From: an uncultured Clostridia bacterium
Lineage (GTDB): Bacteria; Bacillota; Clostridia; Christensenellales; UBA1242
DNA length: 64,000 nt
Assembly: GCA_934747775.1 (NCBI GenBank)
Contig: CAKVHA010000002.1
Span: 1 to 64,000, forward strand
Direction: 5' to 3'
Positions 19,333 through 27,143 of the stretch are shown here, in pieces (positions within the stretch are counted from its first letter, which is position 1; each line of letters opens with the position of its first letter). A model generated the notes under the pieces. It was given only the letters and a program-made list of their open reading frames with translations. It was not told the origin of the DNA and searched no databases. Both the position numbers and the translations under genes were made by a program.

Positions 19333-20777
19333 TATTTTAATCTCCTTTTGTTTATGTTTTTAATACTTTCTGGTCGTGTTTTAATATCCACAATATCCTT
19401 TTTAATTGCGGCATCTTGAAAGTCGTGTTTAATGTAAGGCGAAAAAGGCGCAAGATAAGCGCTGCCATAATTATCAAAGTCGTTAAGATAGAATATAAGA
19501 TAAATGGCAAGCATTATCATTCCGTAAAATCCCAAAACTCCACCTGCAATTGTGAAAGCAAATCTTAACACAATAAACTGTGGCGACTGGTCTGGAATTG
19601 TATATAGTGTAATGCCGCTAAGCGCCACAACCATAACTGCTGGCGGCGATACAATACCCGCACTAACGGCAGTTTCACCCAAAATTAATGCTCCCACAAT
19701 AGACAATGCTATTCCCAAATATTTAGGCATTCTTATACTGGCTTCGTACAGTATTTCAAACAACAATAATATAAAAAGCGTTTCGGCAAATGGTGAAAAT
19801 GGTAAGCCCAAAGTTGTGTTTACAATTGTAATAATAAATGTGAGCGGAATTATTTTATAATGATAAAGCTGTACTGCAACATACATTCCTGGCAACATTA
19901 GCGTAATAAAAATACACACAATTCTTATTAATCTAACAATGCTAGCACGCTTACTATTACTATAATAATCGTCGGCACTTTGGATATCTTCTAGCAATAT
20001 AAATGGCAATGTTAGCACAATTGGCGAACCATTTACAATTATAGCCACTCTGCCCTCTAAAAGCTTTGACACAACCACGTCTGGCTTTTCGGAGTTTCCA
20101 ACTTGCTTAAATACACTATATGGTCTACCTTCTAAAAACTGCCCAATATAATATGAATCTATAATGCCATCAATTTTAATATTTTCTAATTTTTCTTTTA
20201 TTTTAAGTGGCAACTTTTTGTCACAAACATTATCTAAATAAACAACAACGATATCAGTATTGGTAAGCTCGCCCACTTTTAGATTTATTGTTTTTAAATG
20301 TTGTGTTGCTAATATTTCTTTAATTAACGCCAAGTTTGTTTTGTAATTTTCTACAAATCCGCGTCGTGGACCTTTTAAAACCGCACTTGTAGGCGGCTCA
20401 GCAATGGCACGTTCTTTTAACTCGTCTACACCTAGCACCAGCGCGTTTGTTTGACCTTCTACAAACACTATCGCCTTACCTTTTGTAATTTGCTCCACAA
20501 CATCACTCATACTGTTTGTTAGCTGGCTATCGGGAAAGAACAATACATTTTTATCTAAGTATTGCATAATGCCGTTTTGAGGCAGCTTTTGGGCGGAAAT
20601 AAGCGGTTCGAGCACCGACTTACCTATTTGTTCAATATTAACTAATCCATTTGAAAACACGCAGCAAGCGTTGTGTTTTTCAATTTTAAATTCTCTAACA
20701 ATAAAATCACTATTATTGTTAAACTGCGTTTTTAAATAATCAACAATTCGCTTTAAGTTTTTTGTAATTTTTTTCAT
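19332..20777 (-). CDS. gerAA: Germinant receptor A subunit, GerAA/SpoVAF family
   Basis: 481 residues, the usual length of GerAA proteins. It has a soluble N-terminal half with FVEGQTNALVLGVDE, RAIAEPPTSAVLKGPRRGFVE (the EPPTSA-x-x-KGPRRGFVE family signature) and LEGRVAIIVNGSPIVLTLP. The C-terminal membrane domain has about four to five helices, including NTTLGLPFSPFAETLFILLLFE and LGETAVSAGIVSPPAVMVVALSGI. It forms a receptor oligomer in the inner spore membrane with GerAB and GerAC. First gene of the operon; ribosome binding site AAAGGTGA. A TATAAT sits about 40 nt upstream without a good -35; in related bacteria this operon is transcribed in the forespore by sigma-G. Confidence 0.95.
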   Translation of the reverse strand: MKKITKNLKRIVDYLKTQFNNNSDFIVREFKIEKHNACCVFSNGLVNIEQIGKSVLEPLISAQKLPQNGIMQYLDKNVLFFPDSQLTNSMSDVVEQITKGKAIVFVEGQTNALVLGVDELKERAIAEPPTSAVLKGPRRGFVENYKTNLALIKEILATQHLKTINLKVGELTNTDIVVVYLDNVCDKKLPLKIKEKLENIKIDGIIDSYYIGQFLEGRPYSVFKQVGNSEKPDVVVSKLLEGRVAIIVNGSPIVLTLPFILLEDIQSADDYYSNSKRASIVRLIRIVCIFITLMLPGMYVAVQLYHYKIIPLTFIITIVNTTLGLPFSPFAETLFILLLFEILYEASIRMPKYLGIALSIVGALILGETAVSAGIVSPPAVMVVALSGITLYTIPDQSPQFIVLRFAFTIAGGVLGFYGMIMLAIYLIFYLNDFDNYGSAYLAPFSPYIKHDFQDAAIKKDIVDIKTRPESIKNINKRRLK

Positions 20778-20850
20778 ATTTCACCTTTAAATTATTTTGC
20801 GTGGTAGAATAGCAAATTATACAAAAATCAGCCTTTTTAAAAATAATGTA

Positions 20851-20878
20851 TTTACTTTTATTAAATTTGTGATACAAT
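20851..20878 (+). promoter_or_regulatory. Promoter for the coiled-coil protein gene
   Basis: TTTACT (20851-20856), 16-nt spacer, TACAAT (20873-20878) with an extended TGA just before the -10. It lies in the 138-nt region shared with the divergent ger operon. Confidence 0.55.
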
Positions 20879-20915
20879 ATATTTATCACATTTAAAAAGA
20901 AGGTTTATCACACTT

Positions 20916-21554
20916 ATGACAAAGAATATTCTTCCACCAGCAGACACACGAAGCCACCAAGTAGAAACTATGGTTGCTAGCTCCAACAGCGGCGGCACTT
21001 GGACAATTGGAAATATCTCTGTTTCCATTCCAGAAAAATTTCGTGACAACAAAAACTTTAAAAAGCGTATGGTTTTGTATAGCACATATCTTAAAACACA
21101 AGACCCTATTATTTGGGATTTATACCTAAACCAACGCAGCAAATTAACAAAGGTAACACTTGACTGGATTATTTCAAAATATGATATTAGCGGCTTAAAC
21201 AACGAACTTAAAGAAGAATTTATTCAAGCCTCTAAAATGTATTTAAGTAATATTAAAGCAGAAATAAAAACACTAGACGAAGAAGCATTAAAGAAAAGAA
21301 ACGAAAAAAACAGAGAATATCAAAAACAAAAAAGAGAAGCCATTAAAGCAGGCACTTATGTTAATAAAAACGAAGCAAAGGCTCAAAGAAGAAAAGAAAA
21401 CGAAACTAGCGAAAGCAATTCAATGTCTTTAGAAGCATTAAAGGAAAAGCTTAACGAAAGAAAAACAAAGAAAGCAGCAGAAAGAGAACTTGAAGAAAGA
21501 AAACAACTATCTCAAAAAATATCTTGGGATACTGGAACAAATTGCAAGTATTAA
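20916..21554 (+). CDS. Hypothetical charged coiled-coil protein
   Basis: 212 residues, not recognised. The N-terminal ~100 residues look globular (GGTWTIGNISVSIPEKFRDN, then a Tyr/Trp-rich SKLTKVTLDWIISKYDISG). From about residue 100 on it is Lys/Glu/Arg-rich and predicted to be a long helix or coiled coil (RNEKNREYQKQKREA, KLNERKTKKAAERELEERK). No signal peptide or membrane segment. The AGAAGG site is spaced loosely (about 11 nt) before the ATG. Single gene, divergent from the ger operon, ended by a terminator shared with the converging lipoprotein gene. It could be a cytosolic structural or nucleic-acid-binding protein; this is a guess. Confidence 0.7.
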   Translation: MTKNILPPADTRSHQVETMVASSNSGGTWTIGNISVSIPEKFRDNKNFKKRMVLYSTYLKTQDPIIWDLYLNQRSKLTKVTLDWIISKYDISGLNNELKEEFIQASKMYLSNIKAEIKTLDEEALKKRNEKNREYQKQKREAIKAGTYVNKNEAKAQRRKENETSESNSMSLEALKEKLNERKTKKAAERELEERKQLSQKISWDTGTNCKY

Positions 21555-21581
21555 TAGTTGGATTTTAGTATTAACACAAAC

Positions 21582-21615
21582 AAAAAAGCATATTGAATAA
21601 TCGATATGCTTTTTT
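21582..21615. terminator. Bidirectional terminator between convergent genes
   Basis: AAAAAAGCATAT (21582-21593) pairs with ATATGCTTTTTT (21604-21615); the inner TGA/TCG extend the stem and leave an ATAA loop. A-run on one side and T-run on the other let it serve both the coiled-coil gene (+) and the transglutaminase gene (-). Confidence 0.8.
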
Positions 21616-21692
21616 ATTTTACATTATTAACATTATTTAATCACTTCGCGTTGATAACATTTAATTGTTTAGTGGTCTATTATTCACCAACG

Positions 21693-24356
21693 CTATCTGT
21701 TGATAAATTTAATATTAAAAGATGCGGTAGTAAATTCTTTTACAAACTCATAAGTTCCATCATCTTTTTGAACATTACTAGCAGATGTTGTGTATGCGCC
21801 AATTCTTTCAAGCGTTATTGTTTTTCCACTTAATTGCGAATTGATATAACTAGCAAACAAGGTTTCTTTTTGAGTATCGTCCATTGCTGCAATCTCAGCT
21901 GCTGTTTTGCCATTAGCAAGCAAAACATTTTCAATAAAATCTTTAGAAATAGTTACATTAGACGATTTTTGAATGTTGTTTGCTTCCACAAATGCTAAGT
22001 ATTTTTGCAAACGTTTTGCGCTAGAAATGCTTGCATTTATTTTAAGCACAGCCAAAACACCAACCTTATCTTCGGCGTATTCATAGCCAGCCAAACGTTG
22101 TGGAAGGCGGTATTTAATAATTTCACCATTTGCCAATTTAAAATATCCGTCTTCATTATATTCCAAATTTACTTGTGTTGCAAACATGCTAATATCATTT
22201 TCATCTACTTCATTAGCACTTACAAATTCTATTGAACAAGCACTGTACAAATATTTATTTTTCTTTAGAGCGTCAAAAATTTCTGTTTGGGTAAGCAAAA
22301 CCGCTTTACCTGCCCTACTTGCGTTCTTTTTTGCCTCGCTCATATTATTTGAAACATACTCTTGCGTAAACACAACTTCAATTTCAGAAACATCGGCAGT
22401 AAGTGCGTAATCAAACAAAGCCTTAACGTCGGCGTCGGAATTAATTACACGAGTTAAGTTTGTGGCGCCATTAGAATAAACTGTTTCGCCATAGTAATTG
22501 AATCGATTGTTTGCTGGCATCATTTTAAACAACACATCGTTTTCAAAAGGTTTGTGAGTTGTAATTTCGTTGTCGCTAACCATAAAATATGTATGAAGTG
22601 CAACTTCGTTTTCGTTAACATGTCCTTCAACATAATAATTTGCTTTAACATCGCTAGAATATGCAGTATACATTGGATAAATGCTGCCACTTACAGTTTC
22701 AGTCCACGTGATATCAACAACATACCACGCGCCGTTTACATAAACCTTGTTCCAAGCATGACCGCCACCACTAGCAGTACCCATAACCCTAACAGCATTT
22801 ATGCCTTCCATATTGCACATAAGCGCAAAAGCCTTACTCATTGCATCACACACAACAAGTTTGTTTTTGTTAAGAAAAAACCCTTCAAGATAGTAGCACG
22901 ACATATACATAGGATTAATATCGTTGTTGCTGGTTGCACTTTTATTGTAGGTGTCGTAATCGTAAATGCTATTATCCATAATGTAGTCAAAAATTGCTAG
23001 TGCTTTTTCATAATCGGTCATACCGTTATAAATAATTTCTTGCAAGGCGGTTTTTGCTGCGGCATAAATCAAATCCGCACGGCTGCCTTTTACACACACT
23101 GGTGTAACGTGATTTGTAACCGCCCAATAAAGCTGTTCGCTGCTGCTAACACTGGTTTTTAACAACCAACTATCACTTACAAACTTGTCATCGCGAGCAG
23201 TGTAACCACTTTTACCGCTTAAAGTTTTGTAATATGGTGTTATTGCCACTTGACTAATGGTCGACGAACTTGCACCTTCTCCAGTATACGATGGCTCAGT
23301 TACTTTTGTACCATTCTTGCTGGAATAGCGGCAAGTTAGTTGGAATAAATAATCACCATTATCGCCATATTTGTTAAGTTTTGAAAGAGTTGGAAGCGAT
23401 GAAAACGCGTAAGTTTCAAAGTACGCATAACTCATAATATAATTGTCTGCGTTGTTTGTTACGGTTTCAAAATATGTATCGTTGTAATTAGAATAAAATT
23501 TGCTTTCTACCAAAAACTTTTCGCTTTCGCTACGCATTATAAATACGTAGTAATAAAAGTTTTTAAGTTCGTCTAGATTTTCAATAAAATAATCGTAAAC
23601 TCCGCCTTTAAAAATGTAATATTTTGTAGTGTATGCTGAGCGCGAGCTATTGTTTACTGGGTTGTAATACAAAATGTTTGAAACATAATATTTTTCATTA
23701 TAAACCGAACTAACTCTAGCGGCAATTACATCGTGCGACACAATATAATTGTCTTCTATTGTGTAGCTGTAGGTGTAATTTAGCTCGTTATCTTCGGTTA
23801 AAGTTTCTGGCTTATTTACGGTAAGGTTTACAACGCCAAGAGTGTTGGAAAATAACGAAAGTTCAAAAGCCGATATACCTTTAAATGGCGATTTCCAAGT
23901 TATTGTTTTGTTGTTAATAACCACATCTTTTGGACTATAAACCTTGCTTTCTTCGTACTTAATGCCACTAAGGTTGTTGTTTAAAATATCTAGCGCAGTG
24001 CCATAAGTTATGGCCACAGTGTTTGTTTTTTTGCTGCTAGAATATTGCGAATTACCTATTGCTTTTACTTGAAAGCGGTATTCGCCTGCCTTTTTTAAAT
24101 AATCTGTGTAATTAAATGTATAAGTTGATTTATCCTTTTTTTCAACAATTTCGTCAACTTTTTGTTCGTTTATATAAATTTCATAACTGCTGGCGTTGTG
24201 GTTTGCATTAAACGACAGCGTATTTGTTGTTTGGTCTACGCTAATTGTGGGAGTATCAAGCTTTGCACTGCTAAAAAAGTTGCAGCCGCCAAGCACACAC
24301 GCGCACATCACAATAACTATTAAAGAACAAACAACGCGTCTAAAATATTTTTTCAT
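21693..24356 (-). CDS. Lipoprotein with transglutaminase-like domain
   Basis: 887 residues. The N-terminus is a lipoprotein signal: MKKYFRRVV, a hydrophobic core and the lipobox LGGC, so it should be lipid-anchored outside the cell. A fibronectin-III-like module follows (residues about 30-120). A transglutaminase-like cysteine protease fold is centred on residues 445-555. The catalytic triad is visible as Cys503 (VVCDAMSKAFA), His533 (GGGHAWNKV) and Asp548 (WYVVDITW). The C-terminal 300 residues are unassigned; a short beta-rich stretch repeats at the end. It is the last gene of a surface-protein operon, 20 nt after the preceding gene. Such domains in Bacillota act as proteases or crosslinking enzymes at the cell surface; which applies is unknown. 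Confidence 0.85.
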   Translation of the reverse strand: MKKYFRRVVCSLIVIVMCACVLGGCNFFSSAKLDTPTISVDQTTNTLSFNANHNASSYEIYINEQKVDEIVEKKDKSTYTFNYTDYLKKAGEYRFQVKAIGNSQYSSSKKTNTVAITYGTALDILNNNLSGIKYEESKVYSPKDVVINNKTITWKSPFKGISAFELSLFSNTLGVVNLTVNKPETLTEDNELNYTYSYTIEDNYIVSHDVIAARVSSVYNEKYYVSNILYYNPVNNSSRSAYTTKYYIFKGGVYDYFIENLDELKNFYYYVFIMRSESEKFLVESKFYSNYNDTYFETVTNNADNYIMSYAYFETYAFSSLPTLSKLNKYGDNGDYLFQLTCRYSSKNGTKVTEPSYTGEGASSSTISQVAITPYYKTLSGKSGYTARDDKFVSDSWLLKTSVSSSEQLYWAVTNHVTPVCVKGSRADLIYAAAKTALQEIIYNGMTDYEKALAIFDYIMDNSIYDYDTYNKSATSNNDINPMYMSCYYLEGFFLNKNKLVVCDAMSKAFALMCNMEGINAVRVMGTASGGGHAWNKVYVNGAWYVVDITWTETVSGSIYPMYTAYSSDVKANYYVEGHVNENEVALHTYFMVSDNEITTHKPFENDVLFKMMPANNRFNYYGETVYSNGATNLTRVINSDADVKALFDYALTADVSEIEVVFTQEYVSNNMSEAKKNASRAGKAVLLTQTEIFDALKKNKYLYSACSIEFVSANEVDENDISMFATQVNLEYNEDGYFKLANGEIIKYRLPQRLAGYEYAEDKVGVLAVLKINASISSAKRLQKYLAFVEANNIQKSSNVTISKDFIENVLLANGKTAAEIAAMDDTQKETLFASYINSQLSGKTITLERIGAYTTSASNVQKDDGTYEFVKEFTTASFNIKFINR

Positions 24357-24376
24357 AAAACACTAAAAACCTCTTT

Positions 24377-25270
24377 TTAAGACTGCAATTTGTTTCCTTG
24401 TTGGTTGTAACCCTGCTCCATATTTTTCAACCAACGACGTGGTGCTGTACTCCACGCGCTAGATGAGTCTTCGCCAATATTTTTTAAATTAGCTTCAACT
24501 GCTTCTATAGTTATTATAATTTCGGCAGATTTTCCGCCAAAAGCATTTACAGAGTTTTCATAACTAAACTGAACTTCATTAAAAAGCGTTAGTCTTTGTT
24601 GTGGTTTTAGCGAACCATAAAAATAATAGTAGCCGTCCCACTCGTAGTTTTCTGCTTCTTCGTCTGGATTATAAATGTGCCAGTTTTCTTTTTCAATTTC
24701 AGTTAGTGTAGGGTTTAATACATTATAATACTCTACACCGTCTAATACAAGAGCTATTTTGTATCTTATATATATATTTGTGCCATTAACGTCGGTTTCT
24801 TCGTCGCCTTCATACTTGTTTGAGTTTCTAACACCCACAACAACTGGAAATTTATCACCTGGGTAAATTTCTTTTTTGCGGATGCTAATATCACTAGGAC
24901 TGCCCTGTTCGGGGTCTATGTTTTCTATCATATTACTACTCAATCTAATTTCTGCACCACCAACAATTGTACCTTTGTTTCTGGTGAAAAAGTAGATTGC
25001 AACGCCAACGCCAGCAAGCAATAAAATAATTAATAAAATTATTAAAATTCGCTTAAACCACACACCAGCCGCTCGTTTTTTGTCGTCATCATCGTCGTCA
25101 TCATTTCTATTTAGTTGTTCCGAAAGTTTTTTAATGTTTTGGTCATTTTTTTCTTTATCTAAATTTGCTTTTTGAGTAGGATTTGTAGGTTTTTGGGGTG
25201 CATTGGAAGAACCCGAACTTGCGTTCGTGCCAAATGATTTATTTGTTGTATTTAAATTGTCATTTTCCAT
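24377..25270 (-). CDS. Membrane-anchored protein, camelysin-like ectodomain, with long cytosolic tail
   Basis: 297 residues. Residues 1-70 are polar and disordered (Asn/Ser/Pro/Lys) and end in a run of seven Asp. A single hydrophobic segment follows at about 73-95, then an ectodomain of about 200 residues. The ectodomain has the pattern seen in the three upstream neighbours: a P-G-D-K-F-P-V-V start, IYIRYKIALVLDG, LTLFNEVQFSYEN and IIITIEAVEANLKN, ending near a W-x-x-x-P motif (AWSTAPRRW). This resembles the TasA/camelysin (SipW-dependent) fold, but the long cytosolic extension replaces the usual short signal peptide. It sits in the middle of the surface-protein operon. Function unknown; a pilus or matrix component is possible. 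Confidence 0.7.
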   Translation of the reverse strand: MENDNLNTTNKSFGTNASSGSSNAPQKPTNPTQKANLDKEKNDQNIKKLSEQLNRNDDDDDDDKKRAAGVWFKRILIILLIILLLAGVGVAIYFFTRNKGTIVGGAEIRLSSNMIENIDPEQGSPSDISIRKKEIYPGDKFPVVVGVRNSNKYEGDEETDVNGTNIYIRYKIALVLDGVEYYNVLNPTLTEIEKENWHIYNPDEEAENYEWDGYYYFYGSLKPQQRLTLFNEVQFSYENSVNAFGGKSAEIIITIEAVEANLKNIGEDSSSAWSTAPRRWLKNMEQGYNQQGNKLQS

Positions 25271-25370
25271 ATTTTTGCACTCCTTTTATGTTTTATTATG
25301 TAGTTATGCGGTTTTATTTACATTGGATATAAGTAAGAGAGTAGAAATATACTAATTTCGTGTACTTACT

Positions 25371-25420
25371 GGACTACCCCACCACCGCAAAGCAGTCCCC
25401 CGCCCGCTTACAAGGGGCGG
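25371..25420 (-). repeat. REP-like double-hairpin intergenic element
   Basis: A GC-rich island in an AT-rich 262-nt gap. On the minus strand CCGCCC pairs with GGGCGG around a 9-nt loop; next ACTGC pairs with GCGGT around TTT, followed by GGTGGGG and then AGTCC, which can pair with GGACT. From memory similar double hairpins ending in GGTGGTGGGG occur in many copies in gut Clostridia genomes. The rest of the gap 25271-25532 shows nothing else. Confidence 0.5.
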
Positions 25421-25532
25421 ATAAATCTCAAATAACAACTTTATTTTACAAGTGAACACGGGTGTAAGGTTTATTCTTAGAATATGTTATCACAACAACC
25501 TGTGTATTACTCCTAGTTTCTTCAATGAGATT

Positions 25533-26243
25533 TTAGGCTGTACCCCACTGTTCGTGAAGTTTTGCCCCCATAATACCGTTTCCTAATGGGTCTTCAATAT
25601 TTTCTACCTGTAAGGTTTGAACTTGAAAATTAAAGAAAATATTTTTATTTGCGTACTTATTATCTAATTCTTTACTTACGCTTACTGTTCCATACAAGAA
25701 TGTTAATTCGTCACCCGGATTTAGTATGCGTGTAACCGGTTCGGTGTTACTAGACCCCGCAAGTTTTAGCACATACCAATAGTCTGGTTTCATAGGGTCG
25801 CGGCTGAAATTAACTAGCACCCAATCGGCACTATTAATATCACCAGTGGTCACCGCATCGGTATTGCTATCCTTAACAGTAACTTCGTGCCAATCGGCTA
25901 ACACTCCGTTTTCGTCATAAGCGTGTTCAAACTCAATAACAAGTCTTGCCCTAACATACGCTTTCGACGAGTTGTTTGACATTTTTAAGCCGATGTTAAA
26001 GCTCAAATTGTCACCTGGGATAACCGCTTGTGGAGTTCCCACAGCTAGCGGATCCATTTCAAACTGCGTTGTTATATCAACCACAATTGGCTTAGCAAAA
26101 GTGATGTTAAGGTGCTGCGATTCTGTTTTTATGTACCACGCAAAGGTTAGCGAAAAAGCAGACATCACAACCACAAAGATTGCAATAACAACATAAACCG
26201 CTGCAAGCATATTAAGTTTCGATTGTTTTCGCTTTTTCTGCAT
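25533..26243 (-). CDS. SipW-dependent/camelysin-like secreted protein
   Basis: 236 residues. A basic N-terminus (MQKKRKQSK) and one hydrophobic segment end in SLTFAWYIK. An AW(Y/L) just after the core is typical of SipW-type signal peptides. The mature part has a beta-rich TasA/camelysin layout: VIPGDNLSFNIGLKMSNNSSKAYVRARLVIEFEH (in parts: GDNLSF, KAYVRARLVIEF), then LNPGDELTFLYGTVSVSK and FFNFQVQTLQVENI, ending in a short W-containing tail. Proteins of this type form biofilm fibres or act as surface proteases in Bacillus. The next operon gene is 62 nt upstream. No SipW-type signal peptidase is encoded in the window. Confidence 0.7.
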   Translation of the reverse strand: MQKKRKQSKLNMLAAVYVVIAIFVVVMSAFSLTFAWYIKTESQHLNITFAKPIVVDITTQFEMDPLAVGTPQAVIPGDNLSFNIGLKMSNNSSKAYVRARLVIEFEHAYDENGVLADWHEVTVKDSNTDAVTTGDINSADWVLVNFSRDPMKPDYWYVLKLAGSSNTEPVTRILNPGDELTFLYGTVSVSKELDNKYANKNIFFNFQVQTLQVENIEDPLGNGIMGAKLHEQWGTA

Positions 26244-26306
26244 TTCGTTTCCTTTTTTTTCGTTTTAATGATTTTTTTATTTATTCTTTATGTTAAAAAT
26301 ATAATT

Positions 26307-26918
26307 TTAGCCGTTTGTATTAAAGTAATTTGTAACTGTTGTTTTAAATGTTTCGGGAGCATAAGCCCAGCAGCCTGTGCCCGATTCTATTAACGCTTTA
26401 CAAGCGCCGCCTTGCGCCTGGATTGCGGTAACGGTAAATTTAATATTTACGCTTTCTGCTGCGTTTCCTACTGTATTATTAAAGTCCAAGGTTCTAAATG
26501 AATTCATAAAGGTTATTGCACCGCTTTTTGAAACAGCGCCATTATAATAATAGTAATTATTTTCTGTTCCACCTACCCACATATTGCCATATGGTAAAAC
26601 GCGGACATAATCGGCGGTTTCCACTTTTACACACACAAAAACCGCTCCGCTTGTGCTGGTATTGGTTATTGTAAGAGTGTAATCGTCACCGCTATAATAG
26701 TTGTTTGGGTTTAAAACTGGCAAAGCAAATTTGCCGTCGTTGTTCGTTCCGCCGCCAAACTTAAAGTCCACAAGTCCTGCGGTAAGCGTATTATCCAAAC
26801 TATGGGTATCAAACAAGTACGACATTGTTATGGTGGAAATAAAAGTTATTGCAACAATTACTGACATTGCAAAAATTGCGATACAAGCTATTTTATCTTT
26901 TTTTGTCCAATTTTTCAT
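26307..26918 (-). CDS. SipW-dependent/camelysin-like secreted protein
   Basis: 203 residues. Signal region MKNWTKKDKIACIAIFAMS followed by a hydrophobic stretch and ITMSYLFDT. The mature part carries GLVDFKFGG, NPNNYYSGDDYTLTITNTSTSGAVFVCVKVET and INMNFTVTAIQA-like KFTVTAIQAQGGACKAL, near a Trp/Pro motif (CWAYAPETF). The ribosome binding site GGAGGAGAT is strong. An 83-nt element occurs twice in the 225 nt upstream. This and its neighbours share a layout rather than strong identity. Like them it is probably an exported structural or adhesive protein, but no activity can be read from the sequence. Confidence 0.7.
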   Translation of the reverse strand: MKNWTKKDKIACIAIFAMSVIVAITFISTITMSYLFDTHSLDNTLTAGLVDFKFGGGTNNDGKFALPVLNPNNYYSGDDYTLTITNTSTSGAVFVCVKVETADYVRVLPYGNMWVGGTENNYYYYNGAVSKSGAITFMNSFRTLDFNNTVGNAAESVNIKFTVTAIQAQGGACKALIESGTGCWAYAPETFKTTVTNYFNTNG

Positions 26919-26936
26919 TTATCTCCTCCTTTGCCA

Positions 26937-27019
26937 CTGGTCGTGGCGGACTGTGTCTTACTTGCTAAATTAGTATATTTTCTTTGTTCGGTCAATGTTT
27001 TAGTCGCACCGATTTTGTC
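26937..27019 (-). repeat. Duplicated 83-nt element, copy A
   Basis: Shares its first 36 nt exactly with copy B at 27061-27143, and is similar over most of its length. In copy A the inner end forms a GCCAC/GTGGC hairpin (26933-26947) just before the ribosome binding site of the 203-residue gene. It contains, on the minus strand, TTGACC and TATACT 12 nt apart. Confidence 0.75.
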
Positions 27020-27060
27020 AATATACTTATGTTAAAGCATCAACTCTTTCTATTCTTGTG

Positions 27061-27143
27061 CTGGTCGTGGCGGACTGTGTCTTACTTGCTAAATTATTAT
27101 ATCTTCTTTATCCGTTCAAGGTTTTTGTCACACTAATTCTATC
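27061..27143 (-). repeat. Duplicated 83-nt element, copy B
   Basis: Starts immediately after the stop of the 526-residue gene and repeats copy A with a 124-nt period. On the minus strand it has TTGAAC and TATAAT 12 nt apart, too short for a normal sigma-A promoter. Confidence 0.75.
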
